Source: Arabiibacter massiliensis
GTDB lineage: Bacteria; Actinomycetota; Coriobacteriia; Coriobacteriales; Eggerthellaceae
Reading direction: 5' to 3'
Assembly (NCBI RefSeq): GCF_900169505.1
Contig: NZ_LT827021.1
Location: 2,046,001-2,110,000 of the forward strand
DNA: 64,000 bases
The notes beneath the pieces are model-generated. The model did not search any database. It had not been told where the DNA came from and saw nothing but the letters and a program-made list of their open reading frames with translations. Each line of letters starts with the position of its first letter. The first letter of the stretch is position 1. Made by a program: the position numbers and the translations under genes. Of the stretch, positions 52,441-60,196 are shown one piece after another.

Positions 52441-52466
52441 CAGGATGTTTCACGTGAAACATCCTG
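52441..52466. other. parS site 3 inside a 26-bp palindrome
   Basis: TGTTTCACGTGAAACA (52446-52461) is flanked by CAGGA and its complement TCCTG, four bases after the stop codon of the Fic-like gene. The following CTGGCGTTTGAGAACAGGTG resembles the flank of site 2. Confidence 0.88.
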
Positions 52467-52483
52467 GCGTTTGAGAACAGGTG

Positions 52484-52650
52484 TTGCACGCGAATCGGCC
52501 GATTCTGCACAAAAACCTCCGACGTGAAACGATTCCGGCGGGTCGCGTGCGGACCGGTTTTCCGCGACCTTGGCAAACGCGGAAGGGCCGCGGCCGAGAG
52601 AGGCCGCGACCCACCGTTTTTGCCGTCGATGATTTCACGTCGGAGGTGCG
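52484..52650. repeat. Inverted repeat of family E, copy 2
   Basis: It starts like copy 1 (TGCACGCGAATCGG) and has 14-bp perfect arms CCTCCGACGTGAAA (52516-52529) and TTTCACGTCGGAGG (52633-52646). A shared inner block (GGTTTTCCGCGACCTTGGCA versus the similar block at 43530) supports the relation. It fills the gap up to the carbamoyltransferase stop and may terminate that gene. Confidence 0.75.
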
Positions 52651-52653
52651 GCG

Positions 52654-53709
52654 CTACTTCAAACGCGTGTCCAAGAACCCGCGCACCTTGCCTTCGGTGT
52701 ATGCTTTCAGGCTGGCGTCGGCCTCGCGCATGCGGGGGTAGAGGTACCACGCCAGCAGGCCGCGCTGGGTGTGCAGACGGTTCTCCGCCTCCTGGAACAC
52801 GAGCGAGCGCGTGGGGTGGTCGAGCACCTCGCTCGTGATCTCCACCTCGCGGTTGGCCGGCAGGCAGTGCAGCGCCTTGCAGTGCGCGGGCGCTTTCTCC
52901 AGCATGCCCATGTTGAGCTGGAACTTCGGCATGAACGAGGCCATGCGGTCGGCCTCCTCGTCCTCGTAGCCGTAGTAGGTCCACACGTCCGGCACGATGA
53001 AGTCGGCGTCGGCCACGGCGGCGTCCACGTCGTCGGTGACCGTGAGGGTGCCGCCCGTCTCGGCCATCTTCGCGCGGATCTTCGCCTGCTCGCCCTCGGA
53101 CATGCTGTAGCGCTCGGGCGAGCACACCGTATAGCGCAGCCCCAGCGTGGCGCACATGTGGCCGGTCTCCTTGCTCATGATGCCCGTGTCCTCGCGCGAG
53201 TCGCCCACGAACACCACGTGGATGTCGTCAAGCTTCTTGCCCTCGGGCAGGTGCTCGCTCATGGTGAAGAAGTCGCACACGCCCTGCGTGGGATGGTTGT
53301 AGTAGGTCATCGCGTTGAACACCGGCACCGTGGCGTGCTCGGCCAGCGCCAGCACGCTCTCATGCTCCTTTGCGCGCAGCATGATGCCGTGGCACATGCT
53401 GGAGATGACGCGCGCGGTGTCCTTGATGGCCTCGTGCGAGCCGAAGTGGATCTCGCCGGGCTTGAGGTAGAGCGCGTGCCCGCCCAGGTCGGTCATCGCG
53501 GTCTCGAACGACACGCGGGTGCGGGTGGAGGGCTCCTCGAAGATCATGGCCAGCGAGGCGCCGGCGAGGATCTTGGGCACCGCGCCCTGCATGTCGGCCT
53601 CTTTCAGCATGCGGATGGTGGCGAACAGGTCGAGCATCTCCTGCTTGGACAGGTCGATGGTGTCGAGGAAGTGGGTGGTGGCTCCGTGCGTTCTGGTGAG
53701 TGCGGTCAT
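52654..53709 (-). CDS. ptcA: Putrescine carbamoyltransferase (OTC family)
   Basis: The 351-residue protein has the carbamoyl-phosphate motif STRTR (61-65), HPTQ (139-142) and 'HCLPANR' near 276. Ornithine transcarbamylases carry an SMG loop after 'DVW' for ornithine binding; this protein has 'DVWTYYGYEDEEADRM' instead, as in putrescine carbamoyltransferases. It also has a C-terminal helical extension ('EADASLKAYTEGKVRGF') like the one that braces the PTC trimer. It should phosphorolyse N-carbamoylputrescine to putrescine and carbamoyl phosphate. Agmatine deiminase and a transporter lie close by on the other strand. Carbamate kinase is not in the window. ArgF remains the alternative. Confidence 0.85.
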   Translation of the reverse strand: MTALTRTHGATTHFLDTIDLSKQEMLDLFATIRMLKEADMQGAVPKILAGASLAMIFEEPSTRTRVSFETAMTDLGGHALYLKPGEIHFGSHEAIKDTARVISSMCHGIMLRAKEHESVLALAEHATVPVFNAMTYYNHPTQGVCDFFTMSEHLPEGKKLDDIHVVFVGDSREDTGIMSKETGHMCATLGLRYTVCSPERYSMSEGEQAKIRAKMAETGGTLTVTDDVDAAVADADFIVPDVWTYYGYEDEEADRMASFMPKFQLNMGMLEKAPAHCKALHCLPANREVEITSEVLDHPTRSLVFQEAENRLHTQRGLLAWYLYPRMREADASLKAYTEGKVRGFLDTRLK

Positions 53710-53750
53710 GATGGATCACGTCCTTCGCGTGTGTAGGCGATCAGGTGGCG

Positions 53751-53776
53751 AACGCGGTTCCTCTCGGTGCTGCTGC
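53751..53776. promoter_or_regulatory. Candidate RpiR operator upstream of ptcA
   Basis: AACGCGGTTCCTCTC followed after two bases by TGCTGCTGCG lies 41 bp upstream of the ptcA start. The same blocks recur at 54771-54795 upstream of the antiporter gene (AACGCGGTTCCCCTC, TGCTGCTGCG). Both promoters of the agmatine module share it, and the RpiR gene lies between them. Confidence 0.55.
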
Positions 53777-53894
53777 GAGCCCTACGATACGCTGCCGCAG
53801 GGCCGCCTTGCGAGCCTCGCGGCCGTTTCCGTAACGCTTGCAACAGGGTTGGTCATGTGTTACTTTTCGAGGAACAACGTTACCTGGAGGCGCG

Positions 53895-54662
53895 ATGGAC
53901 TTCTTCGAGCAGGTGAACAAGCACGTCCGCGAGCTCAACACGAGCGAGCGCAAGATCTTCGAGTACGTGGTGCGCAACATCGACGAGGTCAAGGGCATGC
54001 AGATCCGCACCCTGGCCGCCCGCTGCTTCGTGTCCACCACCACCATCATGCGATTCACGCGCAAGCTGGGCTTTTCCGGCTACCGGGAGTTCTCCGAGGC
54101 GCTGCGCCTCACGCGTCACGCCGCCCAGCAGGCCGAGCTGCCCTCCGTGCTGTGGAGGCAGTCGTACAGCGAGGAGTACCTCAAGAACATCATCGAGAGC
54201 GTGCGCGTGCTCACCCCGGCAAAGATGGAGCGCTTCAAGCAGGCTCTCTCGCCCGACGCGCGCATCTACTGCTTCGGCACGGGGCTCGACCAGGAGCTCG
54301 CGCGCTTCGCATACCACCTGTTCACCAGCCTGGGCTACCGGGCGAGCTGCCCCCTCGAGCGCTTCGAGGCGAAGGCGGCCGTCGAGCGCTTCCGCGAGGG
54401 CGACGTGGCCTTGCTCATCTCCATGAGCGGCGAGGACGCGGACACGATCGAGCTGGCCGAGCGCGTGCAGGCGCGCCACCGCAGCCCCGTCATCGCCACC
54501 ATCACGCAGTCGGCCAACAACACGTTGCAAAGCCTCAGCTCCATCGACTTCTACGTGTTCGCCGAGCGCATCGTGTACGACGGCGCCGACCTCTCCCCGC
54601 GCGTGTCGATGATGGCGCTCGTGGAGCTGCTGGCATACAGCCTGATGAAGCCCGATAAGTAA
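53895..54662 (+). CDS. RpiR/MurR-family transcriptional regulator
   Basis: The 255-residue protein starts at ATG 53895 after TGGAGGCGCG. The N-terminal RpiR helix-turn-helix reads 'LNTSERKIFEYVVRN' and 'AARCFVSTTTIMRFTRKLGF'. A C-terminal SIS domain, which usually binds phosphosugars, is at about 105-235 ('ARIYCFGTGLDQELARFAYH', 'ALLISMSGEDADTIELAERV'). It lies divergent from ptcA and upstream of the antiporter and aguA. A repeated motif in both promoters is a plausible binding site. The effector in this amine context is unknown. Confidence 0.9.
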   Translation: MDFFEQVNKHVRELNTSERKIFEYVVRNIDEVKGMQIRTLAARCFVSTTTIMRFTRKLGFSGYREFSEALRLTRHAAQQAELPSVLWRQSYSEEYLKNIIESVRVLTPAKMERFKQALSPDARIYCFGTGLDQELARFAYHLFTSLGYRASCPLERFEAKAAVERFREGDVALLISMSGEDADTIELAERVQARHRSPVIATITQSANNTLQSLSSIDFYVFAERIVYDGADLSPRVSMMALVELLAYSLMKPDK

Positions 54663-54770
54663 CGCGGTTTACACATAAGGAACAGTTGCTGAACTTGTTC
54701 CATCCGTGACGCGTTCGCCCCTGCGCGTTGCGCACCCCGCCCTCGCCCCGTGATAATGGGGGCGTTTCGA

Positions 54771-54795
54771 AACGCGGTTCCCCTCTGCTGCTGCG
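54771..54795. promoter_or_regulatory. Candidate RpiR operator upstream of the antiporter gene
   Basis: Second copy of the AACGCGGTTCC(C/T)CTC...TGCTGCTGCG motif, 48 bp before the antiporter start. See 53751. Confidence 0.55.
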
Positions 54796-54842
54796 GCAAA
54801 CCGGAACGCCCGCGAGACGGGCCTCAAGGAACGGGGCTTGCA

Positions 54843-56249
54843 ATGGCCAAAACCAAGAAACTTCGTCTGTTCGACATCCTCTGCTTGTCGTTCGCATCGT
54901 TCTTCTCCATCGAGCTGGTGGGCTCCCAGGCGTCCATCGGCCCCTCGATGATCTTCTGCATCCTGGTGTTCGGCGCGCTGTACCTGATCTGCCACGGGCT
55001 GATCTGCGCCGAGCTGGGATCCACCTACCCCGACCAGGGCGGCATCTACGTCTGGACCCAGAAGGCGTTCGGCAGCCGCTGGGCCGCGCGCACCACCTGG
55101 TGGTACTGGCTGAACGTGGTGTCGTTCGTGCCATGCACGCTGGTCACGCTCATCATCGTGCTGCAGCAGGTGCTGGGGCTCGAGATATCCACGCTGGCCA
55201 TCACCCTGCTCGTGATCGCGGGCACGTGGCTAGCCGTGGGACTCAACTGCATCTCGCTGCGCCACACGAAGATCGTGTCCAACGTAGGCTCGGTGCTCAA
55301 GCTGGTCGTGTGCGCCGTGCTCATTATCGGCGGCTTCGGCTACGCGATGGCCAACGGCAGCGCCAACGCGTTCTCGTTCGAAAGCGTCTTCCCCACCTTC
55401 GACATGGGACTGCTGGCGCTCGTGCCCGTGTACATCTACGGCCTCACCGGCATGGACCTGATCAGCTGCAACGCCGGCGAGATGGAGAACCCGAAGCGCG
55501 ACGTGCCGCGCGCGCTGCTCATCGCGGGCGTGGTGTCCATCGTGGTGTACCTGCTGTCCGCGCTGGCCGTGCTGTTCGTGCTGCCTCAGGGCGGCATCGA
55601 CCCAGCCGCCGGCATGATCGACGCCATCATCGTGGTGTACGGCGGCAGCAAGGTGCTCGTAGGGCTCATCGCCATCGCGCTCGTGCTGGTGTACATCAGC
55701 TACATCTTCGGCTGGATGGTGGGCGGCAACGCCACCGCGCTCGAAGCCGGCGAGGCCGGCGAGCTGCCCGGATGGTTCGCGAAGAGCACCAAGGCGCACG
55801 CGCCCGTGGGGCCCGCCGTGCTGCTGGGCATCGCCTCCACCGCGCTCATGCTGGTGTACGGCCTGACCGCCAGCTCCGGCAGCGAGCTGTTCTGGACGCT
55901 TCTGGCCTTCACGTCCATCATCTTCTTCCTGCCTTACATCGTGATGTCGTTCAACCTCATGAAGCTGCGCAAAGACGACCCGCACGCCGAGCGCCCCTTC
56001 GCCATCCCGGGCAAGCGCCTGCCGCTGGTGGTAGCCGTGCTGAACTTCGTGTTCTTGGCCGTGGCCGTGATCGGGTTCCTCGTGCCGCCCGAGGGCGAGG
56101 ATCCGCTGGGCTACGTGGCGTTCATGCTAGGCGGGATCATCGTGTCGCAGGTCATCGGCGAGGTGCTGATTGCACGCGCCGCCAAGAAGAGCGCGCTGGC
56201 CGACGCTGATGCCGCCGACGCCGAGCCGCAGGAAGGGAGCGTCGCATGA
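54843..56249 (+). CDS. aguD: APC-superfamily agmatine/putrescine antiporter
   Basis: The 468-residue membrane protein starts at ATG 54843 (weak AAGGAACGGGG). About 12 helices are predicted, with the typical first helix 'LCLSFASFFSIELVGSQASI' and 'AELGSTYPDQGGIYVWTQKA' in helix 2. The stop overlaps the start of the agmatine deiminase gene (ATGA). In known agmatine deiminase operons this position is held by the agmatine/putrescine exchanger, whose charge exchange is neutral and needs no energy. Assignment to that role is by context; a related amino-acid permease cannot be excluded. Confidence 0.82.
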   Translation: MAKTKKLRLFDILCLSFASFFSIELVGSQASIGPSMIFCILVFGALYLICHGLICAELGSTYPDQGGIYVWTQKAFGSRWAARTTWWYWLNVVSFVPCTLVTLIIVLQQVLGLEISTLAITLLVIAGTWLAVGLNCISLRHTKIVSNVGSVLKLVVCAVLIIGGFGYAMANGSANAFSFESVFPTFDMGLLALVPVYIYGLTGMDLISCNAGEMENPKRDVPRALLIAGVVSIVVYLLSALAVLFVLPQGGIDPAAGMIDAIIVVYGGSKVLVGLIAIALVLVYISYIFGWMVGGNATALEAGEAGELPGWFAKSTKAHAPVGPAVLLGIASTALMLVYGLTASSGSELFWTLLAFTSIIFFLPYIVMSFNLMKLRKDDPHAERPFAIPGKRLPLVVAVLNFVFLAVAVIGFLVPPEGEDPLGYVAFMLGGIIVSQVIGEVLIARAAKKSALADADAADAEPQEGSVA

Positions 56250-57343
56250 GAACGCTAGCAACCACCCCCAGGCAGGACGGGTTCCACATGCCCGCCGAGT
56301 TCGAGCCGCACGAGCGCTGTTGGATGATCTGGCCCCAGCGCCGCGACACCTTCCGCTACGGCGCGAAGCTGGCGCAGAAGGCGTTCATCGAGTTCGCGCA
56401 GGCCATCGCCCGATTCGAGCCCGTCACCGTGTGCGCGAACGACGACCAGTACGAGGTGGCCCTGCGCGCCGTGGGCGACTTCGCCCAGGTGGTGGAGGTG
56501 TCCAACGACGACTTCTGGATGCGCGACACCGGCCCCACCTTCGTGACGAACGGCCGCGAGCTGCGCGGCGTGGACTGGACGTTCAACGCGTGGGGCGGCC
56601 TGTTCGACGGGCTGTTCTTCCCCTGGGACAAGGACGACCGCGTGGCGTCCAAGGTGTGCTCGCTGGCCGGCGTCGACCGCTACCGGCTGGACGACTTCGT
56701 GCTGGAGGGCGGCTCCATCCACGTTGACGGCGAGGGGACGCTCGTGGTGACCGAGTCGTGCCTGCTCTCGCCCGGGCGCAACCCCGAGATGGACAAGCAG
56801 GAGATCGAGGATACGCTGAAGGACTACCTGGGCGTGGAGAAGGTCATCTGGCTTCCGGCGGGCATCTTCCTGGACGAGACGAACGGGCACGTGGACAACG
56901 TGTTCAACTTCACCGCGCCGGGTGAGTGTCTGCTGGCCTGGACCGACGACCCGGCCGACCCGCAGTACGAGCTCTCGCACGCATGCCTGGAGGTGCTTGA
57001 GCGCGAGACCGACGCGAAGGGGCGCGCTCTCAAGGTGCGCAAGCTGCACATCCCCGACCCCATCCTGCTCACCGAGGAGGAGCGCGACGGCATGGACCAG
57101 GTGTGCGAGGGCTGGCCGCCCGAGGCCGGATCGCGCCTGCCCGCCTCGTACGCGAACTACTATACGGCGAACGGCGGCATCGTGTTCCCCCTGTTCGACG
57201 ACGAGGTGCACGACGCGATGGCCGCCGAGGTGCTGCGCGAGGCCTACCCAGGCCGCGAGGTGGTAGGCGTGTCGTGCCACGAGATGTTCCTGGGCGGCGG
57301 CAACGTCCACTGCGCCACCCAACAGCAGCCAGCAGTGAGCTAG
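56246..57343 (+). CDS. aguA: Agmatine deiminase
   Basis: The 365-residue protein hydrolyses agmatine to N-carbamoylputrescine and ammonia. It carries the family opening 'MPAEFEPHERCWMIWPQR', the catalytic 'NDDFWMRDTGPTFV' segment, 'DETNGHVDNVFNF' with the active-site His, and the nucleophile Cys356 in 'LGGGNVHCATQQQP'. The start overlaps the antiporter gene stop, so the two are coupled. With ptcA and a carbamate kinase elsewhere it yields ATP, carbon dioxide, ammonia and putrescine. It belongs to the same guanidino-modifying superfamily as arcA at 6212. Confidence 0.97.
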   Translation: MRTLATTPRQDGFHMPAEFEPHERCWMIWPQRRDTFRYGAKLAQKAFIEFAQAIARFEPVTVCANDDQYEVALRAVGDFAQVVEVSNDDFWMRDTGPTFVTNGRELRGVDWTFNAWGGLFDGLFFPWDKDDRVASKVCSLAGVDRYRLDDFVLEGGSIHVDGEGTLVVTESCLLSPGRNPEMDKQEIEDTLKDYLGVEKVIWLPAGIFLDETNGHVDNVFNFTAPGECLLAWTDDPADPQYELSHACLEVLERETDAKGRALKVRKLHIPDPILLTEEERDGMDQVCEGWPPEAGSRLPASYANYYTANGGIVFPLFDDEVHDAMAAEVLREAYPGREVVGVSCHEMFLGGGNVHCATQQQPAVS

Positions 57344-57350
57344 TCGGCGC

Positions 57351-57388
57351 GCATCGGGGCGCGGGCTTGGCGGTCCGCGCCCCGATGC
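57351..57388 (+). terminator. Hairpin downstream of aguA
   Basis: GCATCGGGGCGCGG (57351-57364) pairs with CCGCGCCCCGATGC (57375-57388) across 10 bases, 7 bp after the stop. The right arm doubles as the end of a larger inverted repeat. Confidence 0.6.
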
Positions 57389-57604
57389 AATGTCGTCGAG
57401 TTTTGCACCCTTCCGCACGCGAAAACCAGGGCCTCCGCCGACCCTCGGGATGCGCGCGCACGCAAAACACCAGGTCGCAGGTTTTCATCTGCCGCGAGAA
57501 CGCGCGAACCGCGCTTCCCGAAGGTGCATAACTCGACGACATTGCAATTTCGGGGCCTTTTCGACAACGCAAAGGTGCAAAACTCGACGACATTGCATCG
57601 GGGC
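57379..57604. repeat. 31-bp inverted repeats with a third internal copy
   Basis: Arms 57379-57409 and 57574-57604 (GCCCCGATGCAATGTCGTCG... and its complement) are perfect. A third copy of AAGGTGCATAACTCGACGAC at 57521 differs by one base. The 164-bp interior has GCACGCGAAAACC-like sequence as in family E. Non-coding. Confidence 0.8.
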
Positions 57605-57655
57605 TTCGCAGCATTCTGGCAAACGTGCGCATGATCCCGAGAGAGCGAACCGGTT

Positions 57656-57881
57656 GTCATCCTGAGCGAGCGCAGCGAGTCGAAGGATCCCCCGCGGCGA
57701 CAGCAGGAAGCGTCACGGCTGGCGCCGCGCGGGATCCTTCGACTCCGCGCTGCACGCTCCGCTCAGGATGACAACAGGGGGATGCTTCGCCGCTCCGCTC
57801 AGGATGACAACAGGGGGGATGCTTCGCCGCTCCGCTCAGGATGACAACAGGGGGGATGCTTCGCCGCTTGCTCAGGGTGAC
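57656..57881. repeat. GTCATCCTGAG element with three tail units
   Basis: The head GTCATCCTGAGCGAGCGCAG and inverted GGATCC core are followed by tail repeats of about 37 bp (ACAGGGGGGATGCTTCGCCG...GGATGAC). It fills the gap before the aldolase terminator. Confidence 0.9.
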
Positions 57882-57888
57882 AACCTAC

Positions 57889-57920
57889 GAAAAAAGGCGC
57901 TCCCCGCGAAGGGAAGCGCC
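57889..57920 (-). terminator. Rho-independent terminator of the aldolase gene
   Basis: On the minus strand GGCGCTTCCC pairs with GGGGAGCGCC (one G-U pair) and ends in TTTTTT, 27 bp past the stop. Confidence 0.92.
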
Positions 57921-57946
57921 CTGGGTGCTCGATGCTGCAAGACAGC

Positions 57947-58885
57947 TTACAGCTTGAAGTCCTCGTCGCCGTTGAAGACGTCGAGGGCGTCCTCCACGGA
58001 GTAATCGGCCAGCGTGATGGCGCTGATGGCCTTCGTCAGACGCACGGCCTCGTCGAGCGAGCGCTGGTGGATGTTGCGGCCGGTGGCGTTGCCCACGGCG
58101 CCGCCCGTGTGGATCTGGTCGTAGAGCTGCGTGAGGAACGTTTCAGCGTCGACCGTCGAGCCGCCCGCGCACACCAGGCCCGTGCGGCCAGACGCCATCG
58201 TGGCGATCTTGAGGGCCTCGGCCGGCGCGGTGCCGTCCTCGGGCTTAGGCGGGTTCACCTTCACGAAGTCGGCGCCCAGGCACAGGGCCGCGCCCGCTGC
58301 GCCCGCGATGAGCATGGGGTCCTTCTCGGCCTTGACGGCCTTGCCGCGCGGGTAGATCCACAGCACGACCAAAAGGCCGTTCGCGTGGGCCTGGGCGATG
58401 AGCTCGCCGGCCTCGGCCATCATGGTGGACTCGTACTCGCTGCCCAGGTAGATGGTGTAGCCGATGCCCACGATGTTCACGCCGGCCTCGCGCATGGCCA
58501 GCACGGCATCGAGGTCGTAGAGCTGCGGCGAGTAGGGGTCGTCCTGGCTGCCGGGCACGAGGTTGGTCTTGGAGTTCATCTTCACCAGGTAGTTGATCTC
58601 GGGATAGTCGGCCGCATACTGCGCGATGAGGCCGCGCTGACCGGCCAAAACGCCGCACACGCCCTGGCGGCCGATCTCGAACAGGTGCTCGGGCTTCGCG
58701 TCGGCGATGTCGATGCCCTCGCCGTAGAAGTCCTTGTTGAGGTGCTCGATCTTCTGGTCGCACGCGAACAGCATGAGGCGGCCCGTTCCGCGGGTGGCCT
58801 TCATGTAGTTCTCGATGTACTCGTCACGCGATTCCGGCATGACGTCGGCCGGAACTCTCACCTGGTCACGAGTGATTTTGGGCAT
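57947..58885 (-). CDS. fbaB: Class I (DhnA-type) fructose-bisphosphate aldolase
   Basis: The 312-residue protein starts at ATG 58885 with AAGGAGG upstream. It belongs to the DhnA/FbaB aldolase family. The Schiff-base Lys is expected in 'CLGADFVKVNPPKPEDG', with a downstream Gly-rich phosphate loop 'VCAGGSTVDAETFL' and 'HTGGAVGNATGRNIHQRS'. 'ACDQKIEH' near residue 42 is also typical. It probably cleaves fructose-1,6-bisphosphate in gluconeogenesis or lower glycolysis. ADTH synthase-like activity of the same family (archaeal shikimate branch) is the main alternative. Confidence 0.88.
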   Translation of the reverse strand: MPKITRDQVRVPADVMPESRDEYIENYMKATRGTGRLMLFACDQKIEHLNKDFYGEGIDIADAKPEHLFEIGRQGVCGVLAGQRGLIAQYAADYPEINYLVKMNSKTNLVPGSQDDPYSPQLYDLDAVLAMREAGVNIVGIGYTIYLGSEYESTMMAEAGELIAQAHANGLLVVLWIYPRGKAVKAEKDPMLIAGAAGAALCLGADFVKVNPPKPEDGTAPAEALKIATMASGRTGLVCAGGSTVDAETFLTQLYDQIHTGGAVGNATGRNIHQRSLDEAVRLTKAISAITLADYSVEDALDVFNGDEDFKL

Positions 58886-59079
58886 GGTTTCCTCCTTATA
58901 GGACAAAGTCGCAAGGCGATGTCGCCATTCGATACCGCCATTCTAGCCAAAAAGTGGAGCCTACTGCCCCTATTCATTGAAAAACCGGTGAACGACCGGG
59001 CAGCAGGAAGCGACTGGCGCGAAAGGGGCGCCCTGCGAGAGCGCCCCTATGACGACGTGGTGAAAGGGACCGTCCGAAC

Positions 59080-59850
59080 CTAGAACCACTCGCGCTTGTT
59101 GAGGACGTAGATCTGCTCGAACTCCGTCTGGGACTTCGTGAGGTACAGGATGCCCTCGATGATGGAGATGACCCAGATCACCCACGTGGCCAGCGACAAC
59201 GTGAGGATGCCTCCCAGGACGGACACGGCGAGCATGATGAAGCCTGAGGTGTTGTACCCCAGGTAGAACTTATGGATGCCCAGAAAGCCCAGGAAGATGG
59301 CCAGCAAGCCGGCGGCCACGTGGTCCTTCGTGGTGAGGACCGGCTGCGCGTAGGGCTGCTGGTAGTACGGCTGCTGGTAACCGTAATAGGGCTGCTGCGG
59401 CGGCACGGCGCCGGGACCGGCGTGCGGCGGCTGCTGCGGTTGCGGCTGCGGCGCGGCGTAGCCGTAAACGGGCGGCTGATACGGCGCAGGATCGCCCTGC
59501 GGCGCGGGGGGCTGCTGCGGCGCGGGCGCTCCGTACGAGGGCGGCGTGGGCGCCTGCCCGGTGGAATACGGCACCCAGTCGGGCTCGGCGGCGGGCGGCT
59601 CCTGCTGGACGACGGGCTCGGACTCGACGGGCTCGGCGTCAAGCGCGGGCTCGGCAACGGGCTCTTCGACCTCGGCCTCGGTTTCGACCTCGGCCTCGAC
59701 CTCCTCGATCACAGCTTCTGCCTCGCCGCCATCGGCCTCGGCGGCCAGCTTGGCGCGCGCGGCCTCGAGCTTCTCCTGAGCGGCCTTCAGCTCGGCCTCG
59801 GCAGCGGCCACCTCGTCGACCGCGTTGTTCAAAGGTACGTTCTCAGCCAT
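59080..59850 (-). CDS. TM2-domain membrane protein with a long acidic and proline-rich N-terminus
   Basis: The 256-residue protein starts at ATG 59850 behind GAGAGG. Residues 10-50 form a coiled-coil-like Ala/Glu/Lys helix, 50-90 are strongly acidic, and 90-175 are rich in Pro, Gln, Tyr and Ala. The C-terminal TM2 domain (about 180-245) has two helices around 'GFLGIHKFYLGYNTSGFIML', with the DxF-like turn replaced by HKFYLGY. TM2 proteins have no settled function in bacteria. A short hairpin (GGGGCGC/GCGCCCC) lies at 59025-59047. Confidence 0.88.
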   Translation of the reverse strand: MAENVPLNNAVDEVAAAEAELKAAQEKLEAARAKLAAEADGGEAEAVIEEVEAEVETEAEVEEPVAEPALDAEPVESEPVVQQEPPAAEPDWVPYSTGQAPTPPSYGAPAPQQPPAPQGDPAPYQPPVYGYAAPQPQPQQPPHAGPGAVPPQQPYYGYQQPYYQQPYAQPVLTTKDHVAAGLLAIFLGFLGIHKFYLGYNTSGFIMLAVSVLGGILTLSLATWVIWVISIIEGILYLTKSQTEFEQIYVLNKREWF

Positions 59851-60013
59851 AGGGGGACCTCTCTCATTGTGCGTTTCGCCTTCGGCATTCCTTTAAGCGC
59901 CATAGTAGTGCGCGCGATGCCAAGACGTTGATTCCGTCACAATACCGTTGACGATGTCATGCTTTCTTAAGGAATGGAGCGCCGCTAGTCTTTCGCGCCA
60001 CTCGGCGCATCTT

Positions 60014-60191
60014 GCCATCCTGAGCGAAGCGCGCCAGCGCGAAGTCGAAGGATCCCGCGCGGCGGTAGCTGCGACGCTTCCGGTTGGCACCGCGCGGGAT
60101 CCTTCGACTCGCTGCGCTCGCTCAGGATGACAATGGGGAGGCTTCGCTCGCTCAGGATGACAATGGGGAGGCTGCGCTCGCTCAGGATGAC
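60014..60191. repeat. GTCATCCTGAG element with two tail units
   Basis: It has a variant head (GCCATCCTGAGCGAAGCGCG), the GGATCC core, then tail units of about 35 bp ending in CTCAGGATGAC. It ends 6 bp from the stop codon of the VTT-protein gene, inside the 346-bp gap. Confidence 0.9.
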
Positions 60192-60196
60192 AAACG

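Noticed and set aside
52654..53709. Annotation as ornithine carbamoyltransferase of the arginine deiminase pathway
   Set aside because: The SMG ornithine loop is missing, the C-terminal helix is PTC-like, and the gene lies with agmatine deiminase and not with arcA, which is 45 kb away.
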